NCBI RefSeq assembly: GCF_963259705.1
Contig: NC_081849.1
Location: 63,136,410-63,200,409 of the forward strand
Reading direction: 5' to 3'
From: Myotis daubentonii
Lineage: Eukaryota; Chordata; Mammalia; Chiroptera; Vespertilionidae
DNA: 64,000 bases
Below, in pieces: positions 38,351 through 48,937 of the stretch (within the stretch, counting starts at the first letter, position 1; the number at the start of each line of letters is the position of its first letter). The notes beneath the pieces were generated by a model. The model was given only the letters and a program-made list of their open reading frames with translations. It had not been told where the DNA came from and did not search any database. A program made the translations under genes and the position numbers.

Positions 38351-39398
38351 TTTGTCCTAAATCTAGAATTAAGTTTATAGATGCAGCAAGATGTCTGACG
38401 TCTACAAGAAGGGAAACTGTGGTCTTTTTATACTGTCTAAAAACAAAGGCAAGTTTGCTTTACCATGGAAATCAATCCCACATGTTTTAAGTACTAATAT
38501 TAATTAGAGTATTTAACTAAAATATGTATGTAGGGAATGTGGGTAACTATTCTGGAAGACAGCAATGTTTCTGCTTGCAGATTCATTAACTTTGAAAATC
38601 ATTTTTCCTCATTAAAAACGAGCTTCTAATGAGGTAAGTTTGGGGCCATGGTAATTAAGATTTTGAGCAAACAGAATGCGTTATTTCTCTGAGCTCAAAC
38701 AAAAACTATATTGGTGCTTGCATCAATTCCTGAGAGAAGAAAAAAATAATATTCAATACATGCTAGCCACGTTACAATTTTTTTTTATCCACACAAAAGA
38801 ATTAAGCATACTATATTCAAAATGTCAAACAAAATTAAGAAAGTGAAAATAGGGACTGGGTGAGAAGGGGGAAGGGATAAAAAAAGAATGTGAAAATAAT
38901 TCTAAGTCTCATAATACCCAAATAAAATGCCATTAATTAACTTTTTGCAAAATGCTGTTTGGTTATTAAAAAGCTTTGGAGTAAATGTCAGCTGTAGCGT
39001 GAAGGGTGTGCATAAGACCATGTGATAGGCATTTTGACAAACTGGCTGTCTCGGGAGGAGCGGGAGGCAGTTCAAGGCCTTTTGTATTTGCCCTGTGGGC
39101 CCTATTTGGCAAAACTGCATAAATCATCGGGACTTTATTTTTATGAGATGCTGCATCCTACCTTCTTCCTCAAAGCCCTTAAGGACCCCAGCAGAGGTTG
39201 GGTGAGTCACACACGTGCTGATTTTGTGGTTCCCCTGGCCCATATTATTTAAGTAATCGCACATTGCCACAGGCACACAGACATCGTGGCAAAAGAAAAG
39301 AATTTGCAGAAATAAATGCTTATGTACGGAAATGCCAAAGAGAGTCTCTTTTGGAGCAGGTGCCTGGTATTCGTAAAAGACCCACCTATCACTAGACT
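38351..39398. other. Upstream flank of the NPVF pseudogene
   Basis: The former promoter region. AT-rich, no CpG island, no repeat recognised. I cannot identify a TATA box with confidence. Confidence 0.4.
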
Positions 39399-39406
39399 GC
39401 CAAGGT

Positions 39407-39618
39407 CAGTGGTCGTCAAACTCATTAGTCAACAGAGCCAGATATCAACAGTACAACGATTGAAATTTCTTTGGAGAGCCAAATTTTTTAAACTTAAACT
39501 ATATAGGTAGGTACATTGTTATTAACTTAATTAGGGTACTCCTAAGGCTTAGGAAGAGCCACACTCATGGGGCCAAAGAGCCGCATGTGGCTCGAGAGCC
39601 GCAGTTTGCCGACCACGG
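39407..39618 (+). mobile_element. hAT MITE (212 bp), copy 1
   Basis: Ends CAGTGGTCGTCAAACTC... and ...GCAGTTTGCCGACCACGG. TSD gccaaggt / gcctaggt (39399-39406, 39619-39626, one mismatch). Its reverse complement matches 47095-47306 almost base for base. Confidence 0.92.
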
Positions 39619-39856
39619 GCCTAGGTTCTAGGGAAATCATTACTTGTTCCTACCTGTCCATTGAACCCTTTCAGGAGAAAAAGACAGATTTCCAATACTC
39701 TAGCTACTTCTAGACACAGACACTTAGAGGTGGATTAACAAAAGAACCAATCATAAAATTGCACTTTTTGTGTCAAGAATTGTACCACCTTTAGCCTCTC
39801 TCACCAACCTATCACAGTCTGAGGTGTGAGATGGGCAGGAGTGAAGCCCTTTCTTT

Positions 39857-40089
39857 CTTTTTTTAAATAAGTTTTTATTGATTTCAGAGAGGAAGAGAGA
39901 GGTAGAGAGATAGAAACATCAATGATGAGAGAGAATCACTGATCAGCTGCCTCCTGCACCGGGATGCAGGCTCGATCCACGTCGGGCAGTGCGGGAGCCC
40001 ACAACCCAAGCCTGTGCCCTGACGGGAATTGAACCGCAACCTCCTGGTTCATAGGTTGATACTCAACTACTGAGCCATGCTGGCGGCCA
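39857..40089 (-). mobile_element. Ves SINE with 13-bp TSD
   Basis: Minus-strand copy bounded by aagccctttcttt at 39844-39856 and 40090-40102. It has a partly duplicated middle ('gggatgcaggctcgatccacgtcgggcagtgcgggagcccacaaccc'). Confidence 0.94.
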
Positions 40090-40729
40090 AAGCCCTTTCT
40101 TTGTAACATACGTCCTGAGAATAAACCAGAAAGTGGAAAACAACAGTGGGCAAACTCTCAGGTACCCCACGTCACACTTGCCCGCGGCCTCTCTTAAGGC
40201 AGTTGACTGCATTGGCCTCATTTGTTTTGGTCTGTGGTAGCCAAGGATCCCCACAGTAAGAGGCAATTAATTCAATTCATAGTCGAATGTTAATTTTGTA
40301 AAGCTGTTAGTGGATTATTTGGGTTTAATTTCCCTGAGGATTTAATACATTTCTCTTCCAAATTGTTTCTTTGAAAACTGCGGATGAACTTCCTTTTTTT
40401 TTTTTTTTTTTTTGTGGTCAGTAGATCCAAACTTTTGAGAAATGGGAGAAGCAAGGAGCAAGTTATGTTGGTCGAGTTCACACTCTGGAAAAAGTAGAAG
40501 GAATGGCTTGGGTCTCTTTCAAAATATGTTTGTCTCTAGTTGTTTCGAACTTCAGCAGTTCACCAGTTTTCAGTGCTGCTACTTAGGGTCCTGGCACATC
40601 CACTGTTTGTCCAAGCCAAAATCCTTTGTAAGATCCTTGACTGTTTCCTCCTCTTTTCTGCCACTTCCCATTCTATAGCTAATGAACCTTATTTCTAATT
40701 TTGAGCTATTACAGCCAATAGATAATATT

Positions 40730-40940
40730 TTTTTTGAGCACCTATCATGTGCCACGAACTGTTCTAAGTACTTTGTGAATTAACTTATCTTTCATACAAA
40801 TCCCATGAGCAGGTCCTGTTATTGTTCCTACACCACAGAAAGGGAGACTAAGGTGCAGGAGGGTTCACCTTCTCGCCAAGTGGCAAAGTCAGGATTTGAA
40901 CCCGAGCTGTCTGAGCACTCACTGTGCTAGTTTGCCCAAC
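40730..40940 (-). mobile_element. MIR SINE
   Basis: Antisense MIR: 'tgagcacctatcatgtgccacgaactgttctaagtactttgtgaattaac' through 'agtggcaaagtcaggatttgaacccgagctgtctgagc', with the tRNA-like B box ggatttgaaccc. Ancient. Confidence 0.85.
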
Positions 40941-42196
40941 CAAGTCTGGCCTCTCCTAACCTCTAAATAGCTCTTACATGTGTTCATGTCTCTCTATTCT
41001 TCCTGCCATTGCTCACTCACCATTTTCTCTCGACTAGAACTTTTTCCTGGTCCTCTCCAATTCTTCCTCCACAGTGCAATCAGAAGAAATTTAAAACATA
41101 CAATACCATATATTTGATTTCTTCTTTAATACCTTCCTATGATTTCCCATTTCTCTGACAATCTTTAGAGAGCCCGATTGTCATTTCTTATTTCTTATTT
41201 CTCCCGCATTCTCTCCACTCCCTACAAACTCCCTGCTTTATGACCAACTTCTTTCTGTTCTTCCAAGTAAGTGGATGTGCTTTCTCATGCCTCCAGGCCT
41301 CTGTTCGTGATTTTCCTGTGGAATATTCGTCCGCTTCTTCCACCTTTTCACTGTTTGGGTCTCAGCGGAGGCATCACATGTCTGAGAAGTCCCTCCTGAC
41401 GTCCGGCTCCAATAAAAGGCTTTGTTCTTCCCCAGCCACGCCTCGGCTCACTCTCACTTGTCTTGCTTCCTTGTTTCCCCTCCGCTGCTCTGGAAATGAT
41501 GAAGGCAGGACCCAGCTTGTGCAGATCCCCATGGCATTTCCACTGGGATCTCAGGACATTTCATTTCTAAATGAATGCATACATTTTTCATTAGTTTTGG
41601 AAACCGGAGTTAAAACTGAAGTTGCTTGTTAATTAATTTTCCCAGCGTTGGCTGTCGACCAGAGTTTTCTCTCTGCTGTGACTTACACATTATTGGAGCT
41701 TAAGTTTATTGGCTTATCCTGAAATCATAACATGTTAACATCTCAGGCTTTCCAGGTCAGAGACCCATATAGGAATATAGTCAGATATAAGCCGGCTGAA
41801 TGTGAGTTTAGGTTTATTCTGTTATAGTGCAACTTACAACTTATTAGGTTCAATATGTTCTGCTGGATCTTGCCATGTCGAAGGCCCCAGACACCAGGAA
41901 GGGTCTGAAAAGAGACTACGCAGCCCCATGGAGGGCTTTCTGACGGGGTCTCCCACTTGGCAGCCTTCACAGGCCTACGGGCTCCTCTGGCTGAGGCCAG
42001 AAGGGGCTCTCTGATTGCTTGTTATTTTTCCATGCCCACTAGCTGCACCCTAACCTCTGGCAGACAGAGCGGGGAATTCATCATTTCCACCAATCGGGAA
42101 CCGAACTTACTGGAGTTGGGTTTAGGATTTTTTAAGGCTCCAGTAAAATATTTAAGATTAGAAGTTTTTTTTGCCATGGGCTGCAAGTTTTTATTT
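40941..42196. other. Intergenic, nothing recognised
   Basis: CT-rich then mixed sequence. The 130-codon frame at 41240-41632 has no recognisable content. Confidence 0.4.
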
Positions 42197-42209
42197 AAAT
42201 CTTTATGTA

Positions 42210-42265
42210 AGGAGACTACTATTTGTAATACCTTAAACAAAAAAATAAAAAATAAGTAAATAAAT
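42210..42265 (+). mobile_element. Very short (56-bp) L1 insertion with 13-bp TSD
   Basis: Only the last bases of the L1 3' UTR (aggagactactatttgtaataccttaaac) plus an A-rich tail, between exact aaatctttatgta at 42197-42209 and 42266-42278. Confidence 0.88.
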
Positions 42266-42278
42266 AAATCTTTATGTA

Positions 42279-43817
42279 GATGGGCCAGCTCACTCCACAC
42301 ATTTATCTATGTTCCCTGAGTCCACGTGAGACTTACCAGGGAGGTGGTGAATTTTAATAACCCCGAGGAACCTCATTAGAGAACCCTTCTCCTCACCCTC
42401 GACCTAGAAGATTACTTCCAGGGCGTTTGCCTTTTTACAGTGTTTATGTCTTCCTCCCCATCTAAGCATAATCCCATTGTGCTATGCAGAAGAATTTATG
42501 GCATTACAGCTTTATTTTGCATTTCATGATTGCAAAGTATTTTGCAGCCATTTGTTAACTAATTTCAGGCCCTCTTTAGAGGGTGGGTGGGGGAATGACT
42601 GTATAATTCATTTCAGCATTATGTATGCCCAGAGAAAGACATACCTGCCTTGGTTTCAAAGAAGATCATCATATGCAAATGGCATAAAATTACTGTTTTA
42701 AAAATGCGTGGTGGTGCCTTTGTTTCGAGATTTATGAGTGGCTTGTTATAATGAGCTTGTCACATTTGGATGCAGTGCTGTATTTACTTCTCTGCCTTTT
42801 ATTATGACAGACGCCAGCACCGGGGCCTTGGAGGTGCCGGCGCGAAAGGGAGACAGAGGCTATTCCTCCATGTCCTGAGTGCGGTTGGAATTCAATTCTA
42901 GTTGAAGTAACTTAAAGAATCAATTTGTACAATACGAGAACAGACATGAAATATTTATAAAAATTAACTCACAGGATTTATTCTAGAAGGTTGTTTAAAT
43001 GGCAAGGTCCCTATGTCTAAAGGGCGTATGTCAGGACCACATATCGAACAAACGCAGCCTCGGTGTTAGATCTTGCAAACCGCATGCAGCGGTAACGTTA
43101 CAGAAAATTTTAAAGCGCTTGTGCGAGGCTGTTAAGGAAGCAGCCGCTCTACAGCACAGCTTTCCAATTCCAGCTTTTACGCTTTTTAATGTTCATTTTT
43201 ATTGACATTTTTTTCCTTGCAGGAAAAATGTGTGATTTTTACTGGCCTGGCAGGAGGTTGTGGTACCTCTTGCCAAAGTGTCAGGTAAACTCGGAATTCT
43301 CTACATGAGGGACAAAGACCACATGTTTAGTTAAAACAACACGTAGCTTTTGTACAAATATAGGTAATGGAAACCCAGACTCTTGCTTGGATTTTTTTTC
43401 TTTGGCTATTTGCGTTTGATGTTTTAAATATAAGTCAGCAGCCACCTTGTAATGCCAGCCCCAGCGGAATAATTCAGTTTCTTACAAAATGTGCACTTTT
43501 TCAATATCTTGTTTTTAATTTTTAAATTTTTGTTTTGTTTCATCCTTGTTTTCGAGGGTTCTGCTCTAAAAAGGGGAAAGTGCTCTCCAAATAATAATTT
43601 GCTTTAATAAAAAGAACATTTTAAACTGTCAGTAACTGAGCAAGGACCTAGCCTAATCCATATGCTTTTTCCTCCAGCCTGACCACACCTTCACTGGGGA
43701 GGAAATCTGTGGCTTAAACCTACACCAACGTGCGTTTGGGGGTGTTAGCAATGGACAACTCACACAGGAATGAGGGCAGATGGGTAGTTAATAAAAATGA
43801 GCATCATCAGTAATTCA
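42279..43817. other. Intergenic, unique sequence
   Basis: No repeat or gene supported over 1.5 kb. A few CpGs near 42800-43130. Absence of repeats could mean conserved non-coding DNA, but conservation cannot be judged here. Confidence 0.4.
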
Positions 43818-44029
43818 CCCTGGCTGGTTTGGCTCAGTGGATAGAGTGTTGGCCTGTGGACTGAAAGGTCCCAGGTTTGATCCCGGTCAGGGGCACATGC
43901 CCAGGTTGCGGGCTCGATCTCCAGTGGGGAGTGCACAGGAGGAAGCTGATCAATGATTCTCATCATTGATGTTTCTCTCTCTCTCTCTCCCCCTCTCCAT
44001 TCCTCTCTGAAATTGATAAAAAATAAAAT
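43818..44029 (+). mobile_element. Ves SINE
   Basis: Full-length copy from ccctggctggtttggctcagtgg through (TCTC)n body to 'gaaattgataaaaaataaaataaaata'. No exact TSD found. Confidence 0.92.
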
Positions 44030-44352
44030 AAAATAGATGTTAATATAACCCTATTAAATACCTAATGAATTTAATTCTATACTGGCTGTTGTACCTGGTG
44101 AGTTTAAGAAATTAGATATTTCCCCTTTGAGAACCTGTAATAAAGAAAATAGACAAAGCTGGTAAAGGTTTTAATGCTCAACCAGGCGTACAATCTTTAG
44201 GGACAGTAGCCAATTATAAACAGGCTGGAATGACCCAGAGCAGTTGTATAATGGTAGGCTTTGGCTGATGGGCTCTGGTAGAGCCCTCTCTGTCCACATA
44301 CTACCCCTCAATTTCTAGGTCAAAAGCAATGGAATCACCCTTCCTATGTTTT

Positions 44353-44538
44353 ATATAAATAATTGATTTTTAGAGAATGAGGAAGGGAGAGCGAGAGAGA
44401 GAAAACCATCGATGTGTGAGCAAAACATCATCCAGCTGCCTCCTGCATACCCCCAACCAGAGATTGAGCCCACAACTAGGGCATGTGCCTTGACTGGGAA
44501 TCTAACTGGCAACCTTCTGGTGCCACACTGGCCAGGGC
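44353..44538 (-). mobile_element. Ves SINE, head partly deleted
   Basis: Minus-strand copy. A-box part of the head is missing (ends 'ggtgccacactggccagggc'). Confidence 0.85.
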
Positions 44539-47086
44539 TGTTTCCATATTTTCTAGTTTGATTTGTTTGTTTAGAGTTACCACTTCAAAACTTCCCTTAA
44601 TGCATATCTTCACCCGATCTAACTTGGACAAAAACACCCAGGGAGAAGGAGGCCCAGAATCCTGGGCTAAGCAGTGCATGGTGAAAGACGGGAGAGGACT
44701 GTGGGCTCTCTTTGGACCTCCCTGTTTCTTGAGCAGTTTCCTATTCTTGTAAATGTTGTGTAGCTCAGGCTTTTATATTGGCACAGCTGCAAAACCAGGC
44801 TCTCCTCTATCTGACATATTACTCAGACTCCTTGGTTGCATGTTACTGAAATTTCTAACGTGTTTAAGCAAAATGGGGAATTTATTATGAGGATACGGGG
44901 ATGCCTTATGAGTGGGGTTGGGACCTATAGAACATCTGGAGTCTAGGACTCAGATCACCATTGGGACGCTCCTGGATTCTCATTTCTTCGTTCAGTACAT
45001 CAGTTTCATTGTCCCCTCCTACTGCTGTGTTGATTTTTCCACTTCTTTATCAATTTGTTAGTGCCTTCTGAGTTTACATCTTCAGTTTCAGCCCCTCCCC
45101 CCTTCAAGAAACTGCTTTATCTCAGATTCAAAATACCAGGAAGGATTCTGATTAGCCCAGTCTGGACAAGGTGCTCTATTCTGAACCAGTCATCTGTGGC
45201 CAGGAGTGGGTCACATTGCACCAACAGAAAATCCAATTGCAAACCTGTGAAAGAGTTGGGGGTGGGCGATGCTACTGGGAAGACAATAAAAAAGGTGTCC
45301 AATACAGCTGCACAGATACAGAGTAAGGGAGGATCTGGGCTCTTCTCTGCCTGTTCAGAGGGAAAACTACTGAACAGACTCTTCTCCGCCATTTCCCTGT
45401 TCAGAGGGAAAACTACTTCCCAAGCTGATGAAGAATTAAGTTCTGAGTTGCATCCCAAGGACCACTGAACCATTCTGCGTTGGTGTGGGCATTTCTCTGT
45501 TTCTCTCTAAAGATGCTGAAGAGGTCTCTATCCTCGACTGGTGATTCCAGTCGACAGTGCTTTCATCTATGCCATCTGGGTCTTTGTTTTTGCAAGCAGG
45601 TGTTCTTGTGTGATATTTTTGTGGCTCATGTGGGGCTTTGGCGGTAAAAACAAAACAAAACAAAACAAATTCTAGATCTTCCTTCCCTAGGGGCAGCTGA
45701 GGGCACAATTCCCAGCTATTTCTCTATAAATCCATCAAAAGCAGTGCCAACTTTGAGAGCCTGTAAGATTCCCTTTCTCCCCTGGCAGGTGAGAGCCCTG
45801 GCTCAGGTGTTTCTCTTTGGCATTTGGAGGCGCTCCTGTTTCCAGTGTTGTTCTCAGCACCAGATACGAAGTGCTATCCTGAGAATTTTAAGACCAGGTG
45901 GTTTGGTCCCTAAATGGTCCTAAACTCTTTTTTAACTTGGGCCTGTAAAAAAAGAAGTGTCACATCCTTTGTTTTGCTGTGGTGATACCTACTTGCCCCA
46001 TGTCTCCCCACCGGGTTTATTAAGTTCGGATGAGTTCTGTGACCTGGACTAGAGTGGTTCATTGGTTTTTGAGCAAGAAAGCTGATTTTTCTATTAACTT
46101 GGCAGATTTGCCATTCTCTATCTGACACTTGGATAGACTTCTCTTGGGAACACTCCAAAATTTCCTCCATTGTATAATGTACTGTGTGGAGATCAGTAAG
46201 GACTGTTTATTTTGGAGAAAGTAAAAATAAGACTCTTGTGAATACTTCCAAATATAAGCATATATTCTTTTGGTAATTAGCTTCATTGTTCTCTGTCAGT
46301 TTTTTTGACAGTATTTACACTAAATTAGAAATAGTAATAATGGGACATCCTAGTTCAGTCCTACAATAAAAATATTTGCTTTCAGTGACAGAAAGTATTT
46401 TAGAAGTGTTCATTAAAACAATTTAGATAACTGTGTATCCATTATTAATAACCCAAAGGCAGGGAATTACATATTACGTGACTCATGTAACCAATAAGGA
46501 AGCTGCCATTTCCATAATTATAAAGAATTCATATCACATCCATTTTACTATTCTATATCACTTGACCCATTTATGGCTCATTTTGAAAGAGTAAGATTTA
46601 AAAAATTCATAACATTTTTTAAATGAAAAATCTGCCAAGAACTACCTCCCTTCCACAGCTAGCAGTGGGTGCTCTCCATGTAAGAGGCCGGGCCGTTGGG
46701 TCCCACACCCCTCTCCTCTAACCACACTCTCAGGGGAAGTTCCGGACGCCCTGGGTCACGCTGACCCTGTTCCTCAGGATAGAGCCTGAGCAGAGGACGC
46801 ACGCCCCCCTCTGGGAAGCCTTCTGAGGGGCCAGTTGTGAGGAGGATAGTTGGAGTGCGAGGGAGCGATGTAGGTTGCCCACCTTCTGGAACAAATTAAA
46901 GCCATGGGGTGAAGGGCAGCCACAGAGTCCGCTGCGCTCTGTTCAGTGGCTTAAGTCAGTTTCTCCATTTGGAGAAAACACTGAGCAAATACTCAGCAGG
47001 CCTGGCTGAGTCATCAGCCCATAAGTTGATCCCAAATGTCGGTTACTGGTAGCTGCTGCTGCTGCTTCTTTTATTCTTACCACCCT
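44539..47086. other. Intergenic, nothing recognised
   Basis: 2.5 kb with no clear repeat. The motif ctgttcagagggaaaactact occurs twice, 48 bp apart, near 45350 and 45400, and keeps a 137-codon frame (45055-45468) open by chance. Confidence 0.4.
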
Positions 47087-47094
47087 CTCTAGAC

Positions 47095-47306
47095 CCATGG
47101 TCGGCAAACTGAGGCTTGAGAGCCACATGCGGCTCTTTGGCCCCTTGAGTGTGGCTCTTCCTAAGCCTTAGGAGTACCCTAATTAAGTTAATAACAATGT
47201 ACCTACCTATATAGTTTAAGTTTAAAAAATTTGGCTCTCCAAAGAAATTTCAATCGTTGTACTGTTGATATTGGGCTCTGTTGACTAATGAGTTTGCCGA
47301 CCACTG
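47095..47306 (-). mobile_element. hAT MITE (212 bp), copy 2, inverted
   Basis: Same element as 39407-39618 in opposite orientation, including the 'tatatagtttaagtttaaaaaatttgg' core. Flanked by ctctagac (47087-47094) and gtctagac (47307-47314), one mismatch. Confidence 0.93.
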
Positions 47307-47314
47307 GTCTAGAC

Positions 47315-48937
47315 TAATTGTGGGGTAGGGGGAAGAGGTAGTGGGGTGCAGGCTGGGAGGAAGGAGGGCATAATTGAAAGTCTGGTAGAAGGGGCATGTT
47401 TATCTTCTAGGTTTTCTTTCTGACACTGAAGAGAGAACCAAGCCTAGTGAATAATTCTTGGCCTGGTATTCCTTTCCCTCACCTCCACCCCAATCTGAAA
47501 AGTTATTGAACTTGGAGCATCTTGTAATTAGGGTCAAGGAGATCCCCAGATTTTGGTCACACCTGAGGACCTGGGGCAGCATTGTTTTTAATATGTAGTA
47601 AAATTAGTACCTAGAGACTCTAACTCCTCTCGCACGTGATCCAATTGCATCACCCTCCCTCTCTGTGGACGGGCCTGTGCACAACAGTTGCTGAAGTGAT
47701 TTTGATGAGATGTGACATTTGAGGACCGTGGCCACCGACCAAAGAATCTGAGCTATATTAGCCAACATTTTACGGGCTACAAAATATACGCTGGCCAACA
47801 TTTATTGCTGGTACTGACAGCTCGAACCAAGTTTCCTAAGCCTACAGAGCAGACCTCTCACTGCTGCTAATTTTACTATCAACAAATAAAGGGAAATAGG
47901 AAACAATATGGAACAGCTGAACGAGAGTGTTTTTGGAGGGTGTTACACACTCAGGTAATCTGTAGGAAGGGTGACTTTTTTCCCAAAAGCTAAAAAAAGG
48001 ACTCAATTTGCACAGAAATAAAATGGAAAAAAATATAATGAAGAAAGAGTTATAAGCAGAGATTCTGCACTGGCCTCTCAGGGCAGCAGTGATTACATAT
48101 TAAGGCAGCCACAAGGGAAATGTTAAAAGCTCTATAGGGACATTTACAATATGATGGATAGAACTTTAATATTAATATAAGATTCATCATTGTAATGTAA
48201 GTCATAGATCTAAATTGCCTTTCATCCATTGAATCAGTCCTTCCTAGCCTATTATACAAGTAGCACATGCTTTAAACAGTGTCATATAACAGGACTGAAG
48301 TCTTCCTTTATCTGTAGTTTCTGAAGTCCTGTTCACAGAAATAGTGACCTGCTGAGTCATTCATCTTTTACTGTGTTATCTAGACCATCTGCATTTCCCC
48401 CTTTTTATTAATATTTAGTACACCCTAAAAGATACATACATTGTATATTTTTCACAAATAGAAAAATATATTATTTCACATACATGCAGTGCGTTTAAAG
48501 GGAAGGGTTGATTATTAATCTACTTGTTGATTATTATACAAAGAGGAAGAGTGTTTGGTAGTTGCCTAGTGCATCATCACTGACCCTGGGCGTGTGTATT
48601 GTTCAGTCATCTCACTCTGGGTTTTCCAGTCTTGTTATACTGACATAAAAAAAATGTTGGCATGGCCTTGCTAGAATTCATCCTGTAAGACAATGACAAC
48701 CTTTTGGAATGAGAATGATTGTAGTGTTGATGGCAATAATAATAAACGCTAAGACTTGTCTGCTGCTTTTTCCAACAGGGATTTGAACATTCATTGGTGG
48801 AGCGTACAATCACCTATTCTTATCTTAGTCCAAGATACACATGAAAATAAATCCATGAGTATAGATCACAAATAAAGTGTGAATACGGACAAGTCAGACC
48901 CTCAAGTTCTATAAAGAAAAGGGTGCTTTCCAGAGTA
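47315..48937. other. Intergenic, nothing recognised
   Basis: Unique AT-rich sequence up to the HAL1-like element. Confidence 0.4.

Noticed and set aside
45055..45473. 137- and 118-codon overlapping frames
   Set aside because: Both strands open over the same unique sequence, aided by a local 20-bp duplication. No protein family resemblance.
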